Below, piece after piece: positions 11,731 through 22,927 of a stretch of DNA of 64,000 bases; position 1 is the stretch's first letter, and each line of letters begins with the position of its first letter. The notes under the pieces were generated by a model. That model was not told the origin of the DNA. It searched no databases and worked only from the letters and a program-made list of their open reading frames with translations. The DNA is taken from positions 20,501,744 to 20,565,743 of the forward strand of contig OX637393.1 of NCBI GenBank assembly GCA_951799425.1, in the 5' to 3' direction. This stretch comes from Ilex aquifolium. Lineage: Eukaryota > Streptophyta > Magnoliopsida > Aquifoliales > Aquifoliaceae. Made by a program: the position numbers and the translations under genes.

Positions 11731-13399
11731 GATATATTGATCTTTGTTGGGAACTTTGAGCACATGAGCATACTATGGAAATTGATCCTATGCGTGATTA
11801 TCACATATGTATTAATTTTTGAACTCAACTGTATGTGACCTTTGAATGTGTAATTTCAGCAATTTACGGATTGGATTCATGTTTTAGGCTTGACATAAGT
11901 AGTGGAGATGAGTAAGGACCCGTGAGAGCTTTAGAACCAATCCTTATTGGAGGGAACTTACAATTACTCAAAAAACAATTCTTCAATGTCAAATTTGTTC
12001 AATAATCTCATTATGTTTGTCTTGGTTAGGCGCATTTGGGCAGTATACTAATGTTGTCTTGTATATGCAATGCCCTCCCATGCGTATCTGGAAGTGATCT
12101 TAGGCCATCTTTGAATATTTTGAGCCTTTGCCTTATTCTTGTGAAATATTATCCCTAGTGCCGTGATTGAGCCTAATTGAAATTCATTTCTATGCCACAC
12201 ATTTGAAAAAGCCGATGAAAAAAGAGAAATATCTACCTTACGTTGGTTGTTCCTAAAAGCTGAAAATGAGTGATTGCAAAAATAAAGGAAGTGTGGTGTG
12301 GAAATTCGAGCAAGGGATGAATGAAAGTGAAACTCAATGATTTCATTAGAAAGGGAATGAAAATTCAAGAAAAGGAAGGAAAGGGGTGAGAAGAAGACAG
12401 AATGATCAAAAAGAAAAAGAAAATGTTAAGGAAAATAAAGAAAAGAAACAAAGAGTGAGGTGAAGGTTTAAGAATGAAATGAAAACATCCCATAAAAAGG
12501 GAAGTGTCTAGAAATAAAAAGGCTTTCACTTGGAACAACTTTATTTGTATCTTATGTCCTTCGTTTCTTTTACCTCAATATCAACCCAAGGCCCCATTAT
12601 AACCTTCGAAGTCCTAAGTGATCTAGTGAAGCATGAGAGATGCATAATTTCAAAGAAAATGATGAGTTAGTCTTACCACCCAATGCCCTAGTTTTCTTTT
12701 CATGAGATTATGCCAAAGTCGCTTCATTTTCATAACATGAAATTCATTTTTTGATTACATGTGAGCATACTTTGTTTTGAGCACAAGATTTCATCTCACA
12801 TGTACACATGGAGTGCATGCCAGGATAACTAGAGTGTATTTCATTGTGAGAGTGACTCTTGGTGAGTTTTGCATTGAAACTGAATTTGGCTGGCCATTCG
12901 AATATGAATTCTGTTGCGCAAGTGTTCAAATTATTTGTTCAATTCACACACACACGAGTTCGGAAATAAATGTGTAGGTGCATACTGTAGACTAGTATTT
13001 ATGACTATGGTACTGCTCATGTGTGCTTAATTCAGACATCTGAACAATTTATTATTGACTTCCATGCTTGCAGAGTAGGGGAATATGGCTCAAGTTTTTG
13101 ATATTTGAAAGGAATTAGGAATGCCCGTGTTATTAGTTGTGTGACTTGCAGTTTGGGTGTTCATTTTGATAGTTAAAGAATAGAAATCCATTCCTTGTAC
13201 GTTGAATGCATCAAAAGTTTAAATCACTTTGCAATTTCAGTAATAATTTGGGCATGATGGTTCGGATTGTGGTTTATAAGTGGAGTACATTTTTTGGGAT
13301 GGAGTAGAGGTCATAAATAGTGTGGTAAAATGTCTAGGGAAGTCCTGAGTTGGAATGGAGTGGAGAGGTGTGCTCAGCAGGATTATTTTGGCAAACAAA
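11731..13399 (+). other. Conserved non-coding spacer of E1
   Basis: Homologue of 1-1610, with 'gatcttaggccatctttga' near 12096 and 'catgagattatgccaa' near 12701. No ORF of note. It leads into the palindrome cassette and the env-like ORF. Confidence 0.7.
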
Positions 13400-13515
13400 G
13401 CAGAAGCGTACCGGTACCGCGTACCGGTATGGTTTGGCCTCTGGAGCATAGCGTACCGATACTGAGTACCAGTACGGTTCTGCCTCTGGAGTTCGGGGTA
13501 CCGGTACGGTCTGCT
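13400..13515. promoter_or_regulatory. Internal palindrome cassette of E1 (GTACCGGTAC type)
   Basis: GTACCGGTAC at 13408-13417 and 13498-13507, with near-copies at 13421-13430, 13452 and 13466. Sequence between the palindromes (ggtttggcctctggagcatagcg, ggttctgcctctggagttcgggg) matches the LTR cassette of the same element at 2504-2606. It ends about 260 bp upstream of the env-like ATG at 13776. Confidence 0.72.
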
Positions 13516-13775
13516 GAACCGAAAAAAAATTAAGGCTTTAAGTTAATTTCTTCAGGGAACCCTTCATTTCCCACCTTAAATTACAGCCCTAAACCACCCT
13601 TTCTCACTTGAAAACCTCCCAAGCCTCCAAATCCCCTTGTCTCTCTTTCAAGTCCAAATTCATCCTTTCCTTAAGCTTTGATTTTGTGCAATCCACGCCT
13701 GTGAAACCCTAAGTGCCGAATTTCCATAAGCTTCATTCACCTCTATTTTTCTCCAATCTCTTCAAGGAACTCTAC

Positions 13776-14914
13776 ATGACTCTTCATTTGGATGTTGTTC
13801 TTGAGGCCATAGACCCGATTGAGGGTCTTTTCTTGATCCTCTTTTCATTTCTCTCGATGGGGGCACTGTTGCATTGCATGGCCCAAACCAAACGACCTGG
13901 ACCCAGTTCCCCTCCACCCGAGGATCCCACTAGCCGCAAGAGAAGCGGTGAAGGGTCAAGCGAGGACCCAAATGTGCAAAGGAAGAAGGCCAGGAATGAG
14001 GTACGACTCCAGTGGATTCAAGGGAGGAGTGTGACTTGTGAGCGGCACCTTGATCACCTCTCACTGACCCTAATGCATGAGGTTGTGAAGGTCATTGAGA
14101 GACATGGCATGAGATTTTGGTTTAAGCCCGTTGATGGGTATAATTTTTCAATGTGTAGAGAATTCTACCAAACGCTTAGGGTGGCTGTGGTGGACGGTGT
14201 GGAAGTTTTGAGAGCAAATGTGCGGGGTAAAAGGTTCGAGGTGACCCCCGATGTCATTGCCACTCTTCTTGGAGAATACGAGAGACCACCACCCTTCCCG
14301 CCTGTCTATCCTCACAATGTCACTAGAGCCAAGACTAGAGACGAGTTTGTGGCTCTAATGTATGAGGATCCCACTCAATTCAAGGGATTTTTTCAAAGTG
14401 GAGGGTTAAAGCACGTCTACGGGCTTCTGAATAAACTCCTCCATTACAATCTGCTCCCAAGTGCTTCGAAAAAGAAGCCGAATATGGAGAAGTTAGCCCT
14501 GTTAGATGTCGTCGTGTCAGGTAAAACGATCGACTTTGCACTCTTCATATGGGAAGTAATGAAAGATTTTGCTGAAACAACGAAGCCAATGACTAATTTG
14601 CCATACAGGAATTTGGTAACCCGGATGTGCACGCACTTCAAAGTAAAGGGGTACGTGTTTGACAAACTCACTCCTTCCGAGATCGGGGTTATTGGCAAGG
14701 CCAGTAGTAAGAAGAGAAAAGCAATGAGTAAGGAAGAGCGAGCTAAGATGCTGGGTTATGATGTTAAGGCTCCCGGACCATCCTCATCCACTGGGCCATC
14801 CACAGCTACACCAGCACGCTCAATCCCCCAGTGTCTGGATGCACTCGAAGCATCAATGCAGGGGATGAAGGCCATGCTGAGAGAGATGTTCATGTATACC
14901 TTCCCAGGGAGGCC
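13776..14914 (+). pseudogene. env-like ORF of E1, N-terminal 379 codons, cut by E2
   Basis: Open without a stop from ATG 13776 to the E2 insertion; an upstream in-frame ATG at 13713 is less likely because homologues lack it. Residues about 10-31 are hydrophobic (GLFLILFSFLSMGALLHCMA), probably one membrane segment, followed by a basic Pro/Ser-rich linker. The central region (REFYQTLR..., VRGKRFEVTPDVIATLL, CTHFKVKGYVFDKL) matches the plant transposon protein family (Pfam PF20167, from memory) found downstream of pol in Athila elements. The tail resumes in frame at 31053. Apart from the E2 insertion the ORF is undamaged, unlike the gag-pol of the same element. Confidence 0.82.
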
Positions 14915-16917
14915 TGATGCTTGATCCGAAATGTGTACACCCAAGTGCAGGCGGTCAAGCTATAGTAATAATCCGGTTTGAGTCCGGAGTCGAATCCACA
15001 TGGAACTTTTGTTGATATTTCTGAGGTGAGCAGTGGTAGAGATCTATTGATTGTAACCTTTGAGATTTGCTGTGAGATATGACTTTTTCTGGACAGAATA
15101 TAAGATTCTTTCCAGGAAGATTTTCTTAACAAAATAGGTGCTAATAAAAAAAGTCACTCTTTAGTGCAAGGATCTGGACATGTAGCTAGTTATCCGGTTT
15201 GTCATAATTGTGCTTGATAACTCAATTAACTCCCGTGTCAACAACAAGTTAATCGGAAGATAAAGATGGATTGTGAGAATTAAGAACATGATTCCGATGT
15301 CTTTCTAGAAGTTGACAAGAATTGCCTGTGCCGAGACTTAACCCGTCTATAAACAAGCAAGTGTTTCTACAAGACATCCAATCATGATATTAATATTCCA
15401 TTCTTTAAATGAAGTACAATAAGGGGGAAGATTGAGGGGTAGTCATGAGGATCTAGCCGGGGTACTTGCCTTGAACTGATGAGTCTTTCTATGCAAGAGT
15501 CATCCGTGTCATAGAAAGAACCCACAATTATACAAAGTACCCTAGCTTTGCTAGATGCAATCAATCATCCAATAACAAGAATAAATAAGCGTTAAGCATA
15601 GAAACATTGCAGAAATAAGCGTTAAGCATAGAAACATTGCACAAATATGATTCCCGGATAACTTATACATGCCCTTCTCCTCTTACTAAAGAGTGAATGA
15701 GAAACTACTCACTCTTCATGGCTTGGGTAAAGCTAGAAAAGTGAGTGATGCTCATCCCTCCAAGTAGAGAACTTATAAGATAAAGTAACAACAAATGTGT
15801 AGCCAATCTTTAACAAAGAATGGGTGAATCACATTCCACCCTTCACGGCTTTGGTAAAGCTCTAGAAAAGTGGAAAAGTTTCACTCTTCTAAGAAAGAAA
15901 GAAGCGCAAGCAATGGAAGTGAAATGTATGAACAATAAAAGTAGAAGAAAGCTAGTCACATTTGGAGGGTGGCTTCCTCAACCAAGAATTGGAGGGTTGC
16001 TTCCTCAACGAAAAGGTGAGCTATCTCTCTTCTATGCATGAAAAATGAAAGCATAAACATAAGCATAAACATAAAACTACTGTTATAACAAGCAAGAGAT
16101 GTTGGACTAAAGCCAAACTAATCTCTAAAATAAAGACTTCATACAAGGGAAATGAGCTAAATCTACAATGAGAGTGGGAGTCTAAGCCTCTATCAAATTT
16201 CCTACTTTCTACTTCCTACTTCCTACTTCCTACTTGGCTCTCATAACTCTCCAACAAGGGGAGTATTTATAGGCAAGAGGAGGAGACAAGGGGGGGAGGG
16301 GTGAAGGAATAGTGTTTGCCGCCCAAGTCCAAGTGAACAGTCAACAACTCTGCTGCCAGTCTGTGAATAACGTTCGAACGTGAGTTGGCGTTCGAACGTT
16401 CTTTCTGTTTTTGCACTAAGGGCGTTCGAACGTTTACTGCCGTTCGAACGTTTCTTCTGTTTTTGCACTGAGGGCGTTCGAACGCCAGATTTGCTTTGAC
16501 CCTATCACTCGAGTAGTCTGGTGGTCTTCTGTGAGGTTCAGTTCCAACTCTTTGCAGTGGTCTGGTCTTCCATCAACTCAAGTGTATGTTCGAACGTGAG
16601 TTGGCGTTCGAACGTGACACTCAAGTGCTTCAGAGCTCCAGTCTTCTTTCCTAACTGCAACACGCCTTCTCTTCAGCAGTTGAGTCTGCTACAGTGCAAT
16701 GTGGACGTTCGAACGTGATTTGGCGTTCGAACGTTCTGGCTGTGCTCCAAGCTTTTCCAATTTTGGCCCTAATGTGCTGGTGCTGCATCCAAGTGTGGTA
16801 CTTGTTGTTCTTGGGTCCTTGTTCAATTTAGGGCCTGAAATGACATCACTTAAACTCCATTAAAGTACAATTAGTCTTAAAATGTCATAATAACATGTCA
16901 ATTTTAAGTACTAATCA
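14915..16917 (-). repeat. 3' LTR of E2
   Basis: 2003 bp. It differs from the 5' LTR by scattered substitutions and a tandem duplication of about 31 bp around 15585-15645 (aaataagcgttaagcatag unit). A TATA box (TATAAATA on the minus strand) is at 16264-16271. Short ORFs here are also in the other LTR copies and look incidental. Confidence 0.93.
16371..16733. promoter_or_regulatory. CGTTCGAACG palindrome array in E2 3' LTR
   Basis: Eight exact 10-bp palindromes at 16371, 16389, 16423, 16441, 16475, 16605, 16706 and 16724, plus one degenerate copy (TGTTCGAACG, about 16588). The array lies upstream of the TATA box at 16264-16271 on the minus strand, the position of U3 enhancer elements. Spacing is irregular and many copies come in pairs about 18 bp apart. 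Confidence 0.78.
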
Positions 16918-16933
16918 CACTCTCCAACCTAAT
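16918..16933 (-). other. Polypurine tract of E2
   Basis: On the minus strand the purine-rich text AGGTTGGAGAGTG immediately precedes the LTR start TGATTAGTAC. This is the expected plus-strand primer position. Confidence 0.75.
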
Positions 16934-18677
16934 TATTGCTAGTCTCTAGTAATACGAAAAAGAAAAATCTACTCCTAATGCCATTTTCGTAGGTCATCTG
17001 GTTGCATTTAGCTTATGCAACAAGCCGTTGAACCACTAGGTTTACCCTAGCGGACGAGTGTTGTCTCGTGAGGGTTTCCAGGGAAGCTACCCACAAACTT
17101 CAGTCGAACAGATGTGCATAGGAGAGTGCTGACTAAAGTAAATTAGCATCATGGTCGTTGGGACACCAGATTCTCAATTTTGACTTATGTCTCACACGTC
17201 CTTACTTCACATGTATTCATTCTATGCAAAAATTATCATTTGTTACATTGGTATTTGAAATTCTCAATGCAGTAGGAATGATCATTCAAGCAACCGGAAT
17301 TGTTATGTAACAAATACTCCCTTTTATCACCTTCCATGGATAGTTTCGATTTCACAAACCTCACATAGTATACACTCAGCAAAAATTCACTCTGATTATA
17401 GTGACTTGTTTCTCATAGATCATGTGATCAGAAGATGGCCAATTGAAAAATCACATGCACAATTTAGGAAAGGAGTGAAATTTTTAAGAAGCAACTACTT
17501 ATGTTTGGCATAACCTCATGACAGAATATTAACGCAATTAAAAGGAATGCTATTTACCATATCCCAATTGTGATTATCAACACATGCATGTAACAGACTT
17601 GAGATCAAATAGGGCTTTTCATAGGTTGTAGCGTGGCCAGAGGTCAGTGGCTAACGAAACGACGTCAGGGATTTTCAAAAGTTATCTTTTGTTTACGTAT
17701 TGTAGCACACCTTTTTCTAACTTCTTGATATTCTGCCGAGAGATGACATTTCTTTCTTTCATTTTTCTCATTTTTCACTTTCTTGGCAAGTTCTTGCCTT
17801 TTTGCTTTTGTTTTGTTTCAATTGTTCCAATCAACTCTTCTTGGATGATAATCTCGAATGCTCCTTTTTCTTTTCCTTTTTCTGTATCATCTTACAAAGA
17901 GGATGTAAGAAAATTAGATAGCCAAGGTATGTCAAGTATGTTTTCCTGTGGATTGGTAATCATATAGGTTTATCAAAGAAAAATTTATACATTGATGGCT
18001 CAAACATGGCTAACGAGGGATAAATTTTGTCAAAGAAAGGTCTAAGGCTCAATATTATATCAAAGATGGCCTAAGATCATTTCTCAAGCATGTGCACATG
18101 TATGTGTTGTATGCGATGGTTCCTTGTGGGATATGTCAATAGATCACTTTTAAGTGCGTCAATCAAAGCAAGGTTAATGAGATCATTCAAAAATTGAGAG
18201 TGAACAAAATTTACTTGAGTAATCATTGATTGTCTCTCAAAAGCATCGTTAGGTTCGAAACTCACCCTGGTGTTCTTTGTTATCTCCACTGTGTATGTCG
18301 GGTTTTCCAGGGGGTATTGGTTATATACCAATTCCATTTTCGAGTCAGATCCTCCTGTACCTTTAAAATAACAAATATCGATGTACATATGACAATTTAA
18401 GTATAGAGAGAATACCAATTTTTTTCAAGAAATATGGTTTTAAGTCTCGGTTGATAAATGGATGTGTTAAACCGATCATGTGCAAATTTACTCTAGCGAG
18501 CATTCTTAATATCCACATTTGTTCCATCACCTTTTAATTTTTATGCTAAATCTACAAATGCATTAAAACAAATAAAAGTGATAAATGGAACCATTCATTT
18601 CAAAATATCATCTTTTAATATCAACGGTTCGATTCATTCACAATTGCACAAAAACTTACAACTATCAAAGAAGAAAT
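16934..18677 (-). other. Conserved spacer of E2, downstream of the env-like ORF
   Basis: Homologous to the spacers of E0, E1, E3 and E5 (landmarks at about 17507 and 18065) but placed after, not before, the env-like ORF. It contains a 113-codon sense ORF (18418-18077) that is also open in E3 (44387-44728). Its end overlaps the conserved non-coding landmark and the other elements do not keep it, so I do not call it a gene. Confidence 0.65.
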
Positions 18678-19676
18678 TCATAAAAAGAAGCACTTTAAAC
18701 AAACATAAAAACAAGAACAAGAACAGAAATCCTCTCTCTCACTCTTCTCCTTGTGCACCATCTCCTCCATGTCCACCATGTCCATCCCTTGGGCCGGGGG
18801 CTCTTCTTGCCTTGCCGCTGGGCCGCCACTATGACTTTGGCTTCTCCGGAAGGAAGCCTTGTTCAGTGGCCCCATTGGCTTTTTTATTTCCATCTCGGGC
18901 TTCACCCTTACCCCATGTTCCGTGCACATTTCAGTCACCAAAGTAGCAAAAGGGAGTGCACTCCTCTTTACATCACACCCCTTCTTCATTTCATTTAGGA
19001 TGAGAGAGGGGAGGTCGATGCTATGTCCTTTTCCAATGGCATACAAAAGTCGGGCCATGTCGGGTAAAATCTCATTCTTTCTTCCTACGGGAGCGAAGTT
19101 GGACACCGCAATCAAATTCATCATTTTATATTTGTCGGTGAGCTCCCCTTGCCTAAACAATCTCCTCCTTGCCCATGAAAAGTCAACTACCCCCGTCAAT
19201 TCCTTTCCCACCACATTCATTGCTATGTCCTTCTTTGGGGGGTAGGTAGGGTTTTGCACTCGAGGTATTTCCTCTCTTATTTCAATGATGTATGCTTCAT
19301 CCACGTCAATGTGGGTACCCCTAACATATGTCCGGATTGCGCCGTTGATGATCTCAGCGTTGGAGTAAAACTCCCGCACCAAGTCAACAACGGCGTCTCC
19401 ACCATTCCTCCAATACCAGACCCACTCCCTCCTCTCCATTTCTTGCCTTATTCCAATCCCAGCAAAGTCATCAATTACAACATCTCTCTCACAAACAATT
19501 GCATGCTTATGGTAAAAATTTTCATACCTTTCAGCCTTTAAGGCATTGGGAAACCTGGTCCTGTCATATCTCTTTGTCCTTTGCCTTCCTTCCCTTTCTT
19601 CTATCACCTCTTCTACAATGTTTGGATCTTGGTTCACTGGTGGAGCACGCCTGGCAGGGAGTTTCATCCTTGGCAT
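18678..19676 (-). CDS. env-like protein of E2 (plant transposon protein family)
   Basis: 332 codons from ATG 19676. The core has the family hallmarks: ERYENFYHKHAIVCERDVVI, a tryptophan-rich EREWVWYWRN segment, DLVREFYSNAE, an RTYVRG motif and the SNFAPVGRKNEILPDMARLLYAIGKG block. Unlike E0/E1/E5 it has no hydrophobic N-terminal segment, so a membrane or envelope role is doubtful here. Comparison with E3 shows that E2 lacks a stretch near the C terminus and reads out of the original frame for its last 30 or so codons (FCSCSCFYVCLKCFFL), so the true tail is missing. It lies downstream of its own palindrome/TATA module. Function unknown. Confidence 0.78.
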   Translation of the reverse strand: MPRMKLPARRAPPVNQDPNIVEEVIEEREGRQRTKRYDRTRFPNALKAERYENFYHKHAIVCERDVVIDDFAGIGIRQEMERREWVWYWRNGGDAVVDLVREFYSNAEIINGAIRTYVRGTHIDVDEAYIIEIREEIPRVQNPTYPPKKDIAMNVVGKELTGVVDFSWARRRLFRQGELTDKYKMMNLIAVSNFAPVGRKNEILPDMARLLYAIGKGHSIDLPSLILNEMKKGCDVKRSALPFATLVTEMCTEHGVRVKPEMEIKKPMGPLNKASFRRSQSHSGGPAARQEEPPAQGMDMVDMEEMVHKEKSEREDFCSCSCFYVCLKCFFL

Positions 19677-19894
19677 GGCGTTCGAACGTGGGTTTTGGTT
19701 TGAGAGGGTGCTGAAAAGTGCTGGAAACTTAGGGTTCTTGGTCTGGGATTGATGATTTTGATGCGGAGAGGAGTTAGGGAGGGTCGAATTTGGGTATTCT
19801 TGGGGAATGAGGGCGAGTTGAGGTCTGTGGAGTGAAAATGAGTTCTAGGGTTTTGAAAGAATTTGGGGATTTTGGCTGAAAACGACGAACCAGG

Positions 19895-20197
19895 CTTTTA
19901 TAGCCTGAGTTGTATCGTTCGAACGTTGGTAACGTTTGAACGTTGGTAGAAGGATTTTAAACAAACCGTTCGAACGTGGTATGGTGTTCGAACGTGGTGA
20001 GCTCTCAGTACTTTTGAGTTTCTGTCAGAGGCCAAAGTACTGTAAGTTCTCTTCGTTCGAACGTTCTATTGCCGTTCGAACGTTAATCTCGTTCGAACGG
20101 TCTATTGGCGTTCGAACGGACTGAGCTCCCAGTACTTTTAAGTTCCAGCAGAAGCTTCATCAGAGGCTGAGTACTGTAAGCAGTCAACGTTCGAACG
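19895..20197 (-). promoter_or_regulatory. Internal promoter-like module upstream of E2 env-like ORF
   Basis: Seven exact CGTTCGAACG palindromes at 19916, 19977, 20054, 20073, 20090, 20109 and 20188, with degenerate copies at about 19931, 19995 and 20204. On the minus strand the last palindrome is followed 13 bases later by TATAAAAG (19902-19895). The env-like ATG is about 220 bases further on. The same palindrome fills the U3 of this element's LTRs, so LTR and internal module probably respond to the same factor. Confidence 0.75.
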
Positions 20198-20484
20198 TTA
20201 CCTGGCGTTCAAACGTTGAACCAAAATTAAAGTTTTTCTCTACTACACTATATACAATCAAAGAAAACAAAACACACAAATTTAAATCAAGAAAAACTAA
20301 GGCGTCTCAGGATGAACCCCTACCCACGCTTCAGGTTGGTATTTTGGGGCATTCCTTACTCGGCCCATATTTTCATTTCAGTCAAAAGAATTTATACAAA
20401 AAGATTTTTACACTTTTTACAACAAATTCGGACCTTTGGCATTCACTCCCCCAACAAAAGCACAAATTTCCTACAGAAAATTAT

Positions 20485-20895
20485 CTATTCCGAGTCTCCC
20501 TCTGTGTCTGTGTAAAATGGACAACCAATAACTCTCCCAACTTCCTCTCTCACAAATCGGTTAAGCACAGTACCGGAATAGCATGACGTATCAGGGTAAT
20601 CCTTACTCAGCCCATTCACTATCCAGTCTAATCGATCAAGTGCGCGACCGAAAATTGGTTCAGAACACTGGTTGTACCTTTTTTCGTGAAAGAATCTGCC
20701 ACACTGTTTACAGGCACCAAGTCTTTTTGCACGACGGCGTTTGGTAAAGCTGCTTCTGCCACAGAGGGGTTTCGCTTGTTTTTCTTTGATTTCAGCCTTC
20801 CTTACTAATCTTGCTTTTCTCATGATCATAATATGTACATCAGATGGAAAAGTACGTACAACTCCTAGGCTAAACCAAAAAAGATTTACATCCAT
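20485..20895 (-). CDS. Small basic zinc-finger protein of E2, flexivirus NABP-like
   Basis: 136 codons, intact, between integrase and the env-like ORF. A hydrophobic N-terminal stretch (NLFWFSLGVVRTF) is followed by a basic region, then CGRSSFTKRRRAKR and a cysteine/histidine cluster CKQCGRFFHEKRYNQC (CX2CX4HX6C), then RALDRLDWIVNGL and an acidic end (DTEGDSE). The order GRS, Arg-rich run, CxxC finger recalls the cysteine-rich nucleic-acid-binding proteins of Betaflexiviridae (Viral_NABP family), several of which suppress RNA silencing. The resemblance is by eye and continues weakly past the finger. An alternative is a divergent gag-type zinc knuckle protein. It is the first ORF of the inferred spliced RNA. 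E3 keeps an intact copy with nine amino-acid changes. Confidence 0.72.
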   Translation of the reverse strand: MDVNLFWFSLGVVRTFPSDVHIMIMRKARLVRKAEIKEKQAKPLCGRSSFTKRRRAKRLGACKQCGRFFHEKRYNQCSEPIFGRALDRLDWIVNGLSKDYPDTSCYSGTVLNRFVREEVGRVIGCPFYTDTEGDSE

Positions 20896-21080
20896 GATTG
20901 CTAAATTTTAAGACTCACTATCTGGTTCTTTAACGTCTGCCAGTCACAAAGACGATTGAAGCTGATTCATAAGCATAATCATCAATTTATACAATCAATG
21001 TTCAAACATGATTAACAGCAACAATAAAAATTTAAAAATTTACGAAAATTATGAACGAAAAAGAATTGATGAACTGATCA

Positions 21081-21096
21081 TACCCCCCAACCTAAA
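21081..21096 (-). other. Internal polypurine tract of E2
   Basis: Minus-strand text TTTAGGTTGGGGGGTATGATCAG closely resembles the PPT-LTR border of E2/E3 (TTAGGTTGGGGAGTGTGATTAG in E3) but lies about 100 bases downstream of the splice acceptor. An equivalent tract is in E3 (41552-41567) and E5 (54314-54332). It may act as a central plus-strand primer or be a relic of an old LTR border. Confidence 0.6.
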
Positions 21097-21481
21097 CTGA
21101 ACATTGTCCCCAATGTTTCGAATTTACCGGTTCATGGAGTGTGGAGATGAGGTTGAATGGTAGAGATCTGTTCACCGCTGAAACCTACAAACAAAAACAC
21201 AAAAATTACTCATCTGTGCGCAGATCTGGGTTTCGGGTAGGCTGAAAATCCTTATGTGTGAGTGCGAACAAGAGAAGAACACCCGTGAGCAAATATAAGA
21301 TTAAAATGCAAAACATGAAGCATAAAATCGTGTTTGTGGAGTGTGTGGTCATGGGTGATTTCTCGGGTAACAGAGACTCGAAGACGAACAAAAGGAAGAA
21401 GAAAAGAAAAAGAAAAAAAGAAGAAGAAGAATAAGAAAAGGGGGGGGGGCAATTGTGGCGGCTGGGGAAAAAGTGGGTGCC

Positions 21482-22927
21482 TTATAAAGGCGCCCCAGTG
21501 GGTCGGGTTGGAGTAGATATTTCCTGACCCGATCCACTGGAGTGTCGGCAGGCGCGAATTTCAGAAGAGTACTCTGGTTCCATTAAAAGAATGGTTTCCA
21601 CATTTCTAACACAGTCCTCCAAAAATGGTTTGAACCTCTGATCATTAACAGTAAAATTATTACCGTTTGCTGGGTTTTCCACTTCAACTGCTCCATATTC
21701 AAACACCTTTTTGACAATGTAAGGCCCAGTCCATCTTGATTTCAACTTACCAGGAAAGAGGCGGAGTCTTGAATTAAATAGCAAGACTTTTTGAGACGGC
21801 TCAAAAGATTTTTGCACAATGTGTTTGTCATGAAAAATTTTCATCCTGGTTTTAGCAATCTTAGCATTTTCATATGCTTCATTTCTCAATTCCTCCAATT
21901 CATTTATCTGAAGTTTCCTTGTTAGCCCAGTCTTGTCCAAGTCAACATTCATTGCTTTAATAGCCCAGTATGCCCTATGTTCCAATTCCACAGGCAAGTG
22001 ACATGGCTTTCCATAGACTAATCGATAAGGAGACATGCCTAAAATTGTTTTAAAAGCAGTACGGTATGCCCAGAGCGCATCAGTTAGTCTTAATGACCAA
22101 TCTTTGCGATCTGGATTCACCGTTTTTTCCAAAATTAATTTGATCTCCCGATTAGCTAACTCAGCTTGTCCACTGGTCTGTGGGTGATAAGGTGTTGCAA
22201 TTTTGTGAAAAATCAAGTATTTTTTCATTAAGTTCCAGAAGGGACGATTTAAAAAATGAGCACCTCCATCACTTATGATTGATTTCGGAATTCCAAACCG
22301 GGACAAAATATTTTCTTTCAAAAATTTGATCACTGTTTTGTGATCATTGTTTCGGCATGGAATTGCTTCAACCCATTTGGATACATAGTCTATAGCCACT
22401 AAAATGTATAGATAGCCAAAGGAAGGGGGAAATGGTCCCATAAAATCGATGCCCCAACAGTAAAAAATTTCAATTACCAGAATGGGGTTTAAGGGCATCA
22501 TATTTCTTTTAGAAATGTTTCCCAACCTTTGACACCTATCACAAGTTGAACAAAAGTCATGGACATCTTTGAAAAATGTGGGCCAGTAAAATCCACACTG
22601 CAATATTTTTGCAGCTGTTTTTCTTGATGAAAAGTGGCCACCGCATGCTTCAGAATGACAAAATGTTATTACCTGGCTACTTTCATGAGCAGGGATGCAA
22701 CGTCTTATGATTTGATCTTTACAGTACTTGAATACGTAAGGATCTTCCCAAAAGAAGTTACGAACTTCCCTCAGAAATTTCTTTTTGTCCAACATGGTAA
22801 AGGATGGAGGGAGTGTACCAGTAGCAAGAAAGTTAGCAATGTCTGCATACCATGGTGTCCTATCAATCATGAACAGTTGTTCAACGGGGAATTTCTCATT
22901 GATTGGCAGTCCATCCTCATGAAATTC
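21482..22927 (-). pseudogene. E2 integrase, distal part of broken pol
   Basis: Open frame continuing pol after the stop codon at 22928-22930. The zinc domain is visible as HSEACGGHF...CSTCDRCQ. The catalytic core has [16 protein letters not shown] and [11 protein letters not shown] with exactly 35 residues between the second Asp and the Glu. C-terminal GPY-like text ([20 protein letters not shown]) is present and there is no chromodomain, as expected for Athila. The domain itself is undamaged; it is cut from the rest of pol by stops upstream. Confidence 0.88.

Noticed and set aside
15820-16041. Short ORFs repeated in the E2 and E3 LTRs (for example 73 codons here and at 29955)
   Set aside because: They recur only because LTRs are duplicated; no domain, and they vary in start and frame.
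16371-16733. CRISPR-like appearance of the repeated CGTTCGAACG motif
   Set aside because: Repeats are only 10 bp, irregularly spaced and palindromic, in a plant LTR promoter; not a CRISPR array.
17647-17967. 106-codon ORF antisense to E2, also open in E3 (45158-44838)
   Set aside because: It is antisense, lies in the spacer, and the two copies are too recently related for shared openness to mean much.
21334-21516. Lys/Glu-rich ORF on the plus strand
   Set aside because: It is the complement of the pyrimidine-rich tract before the E2 splice acceptor.
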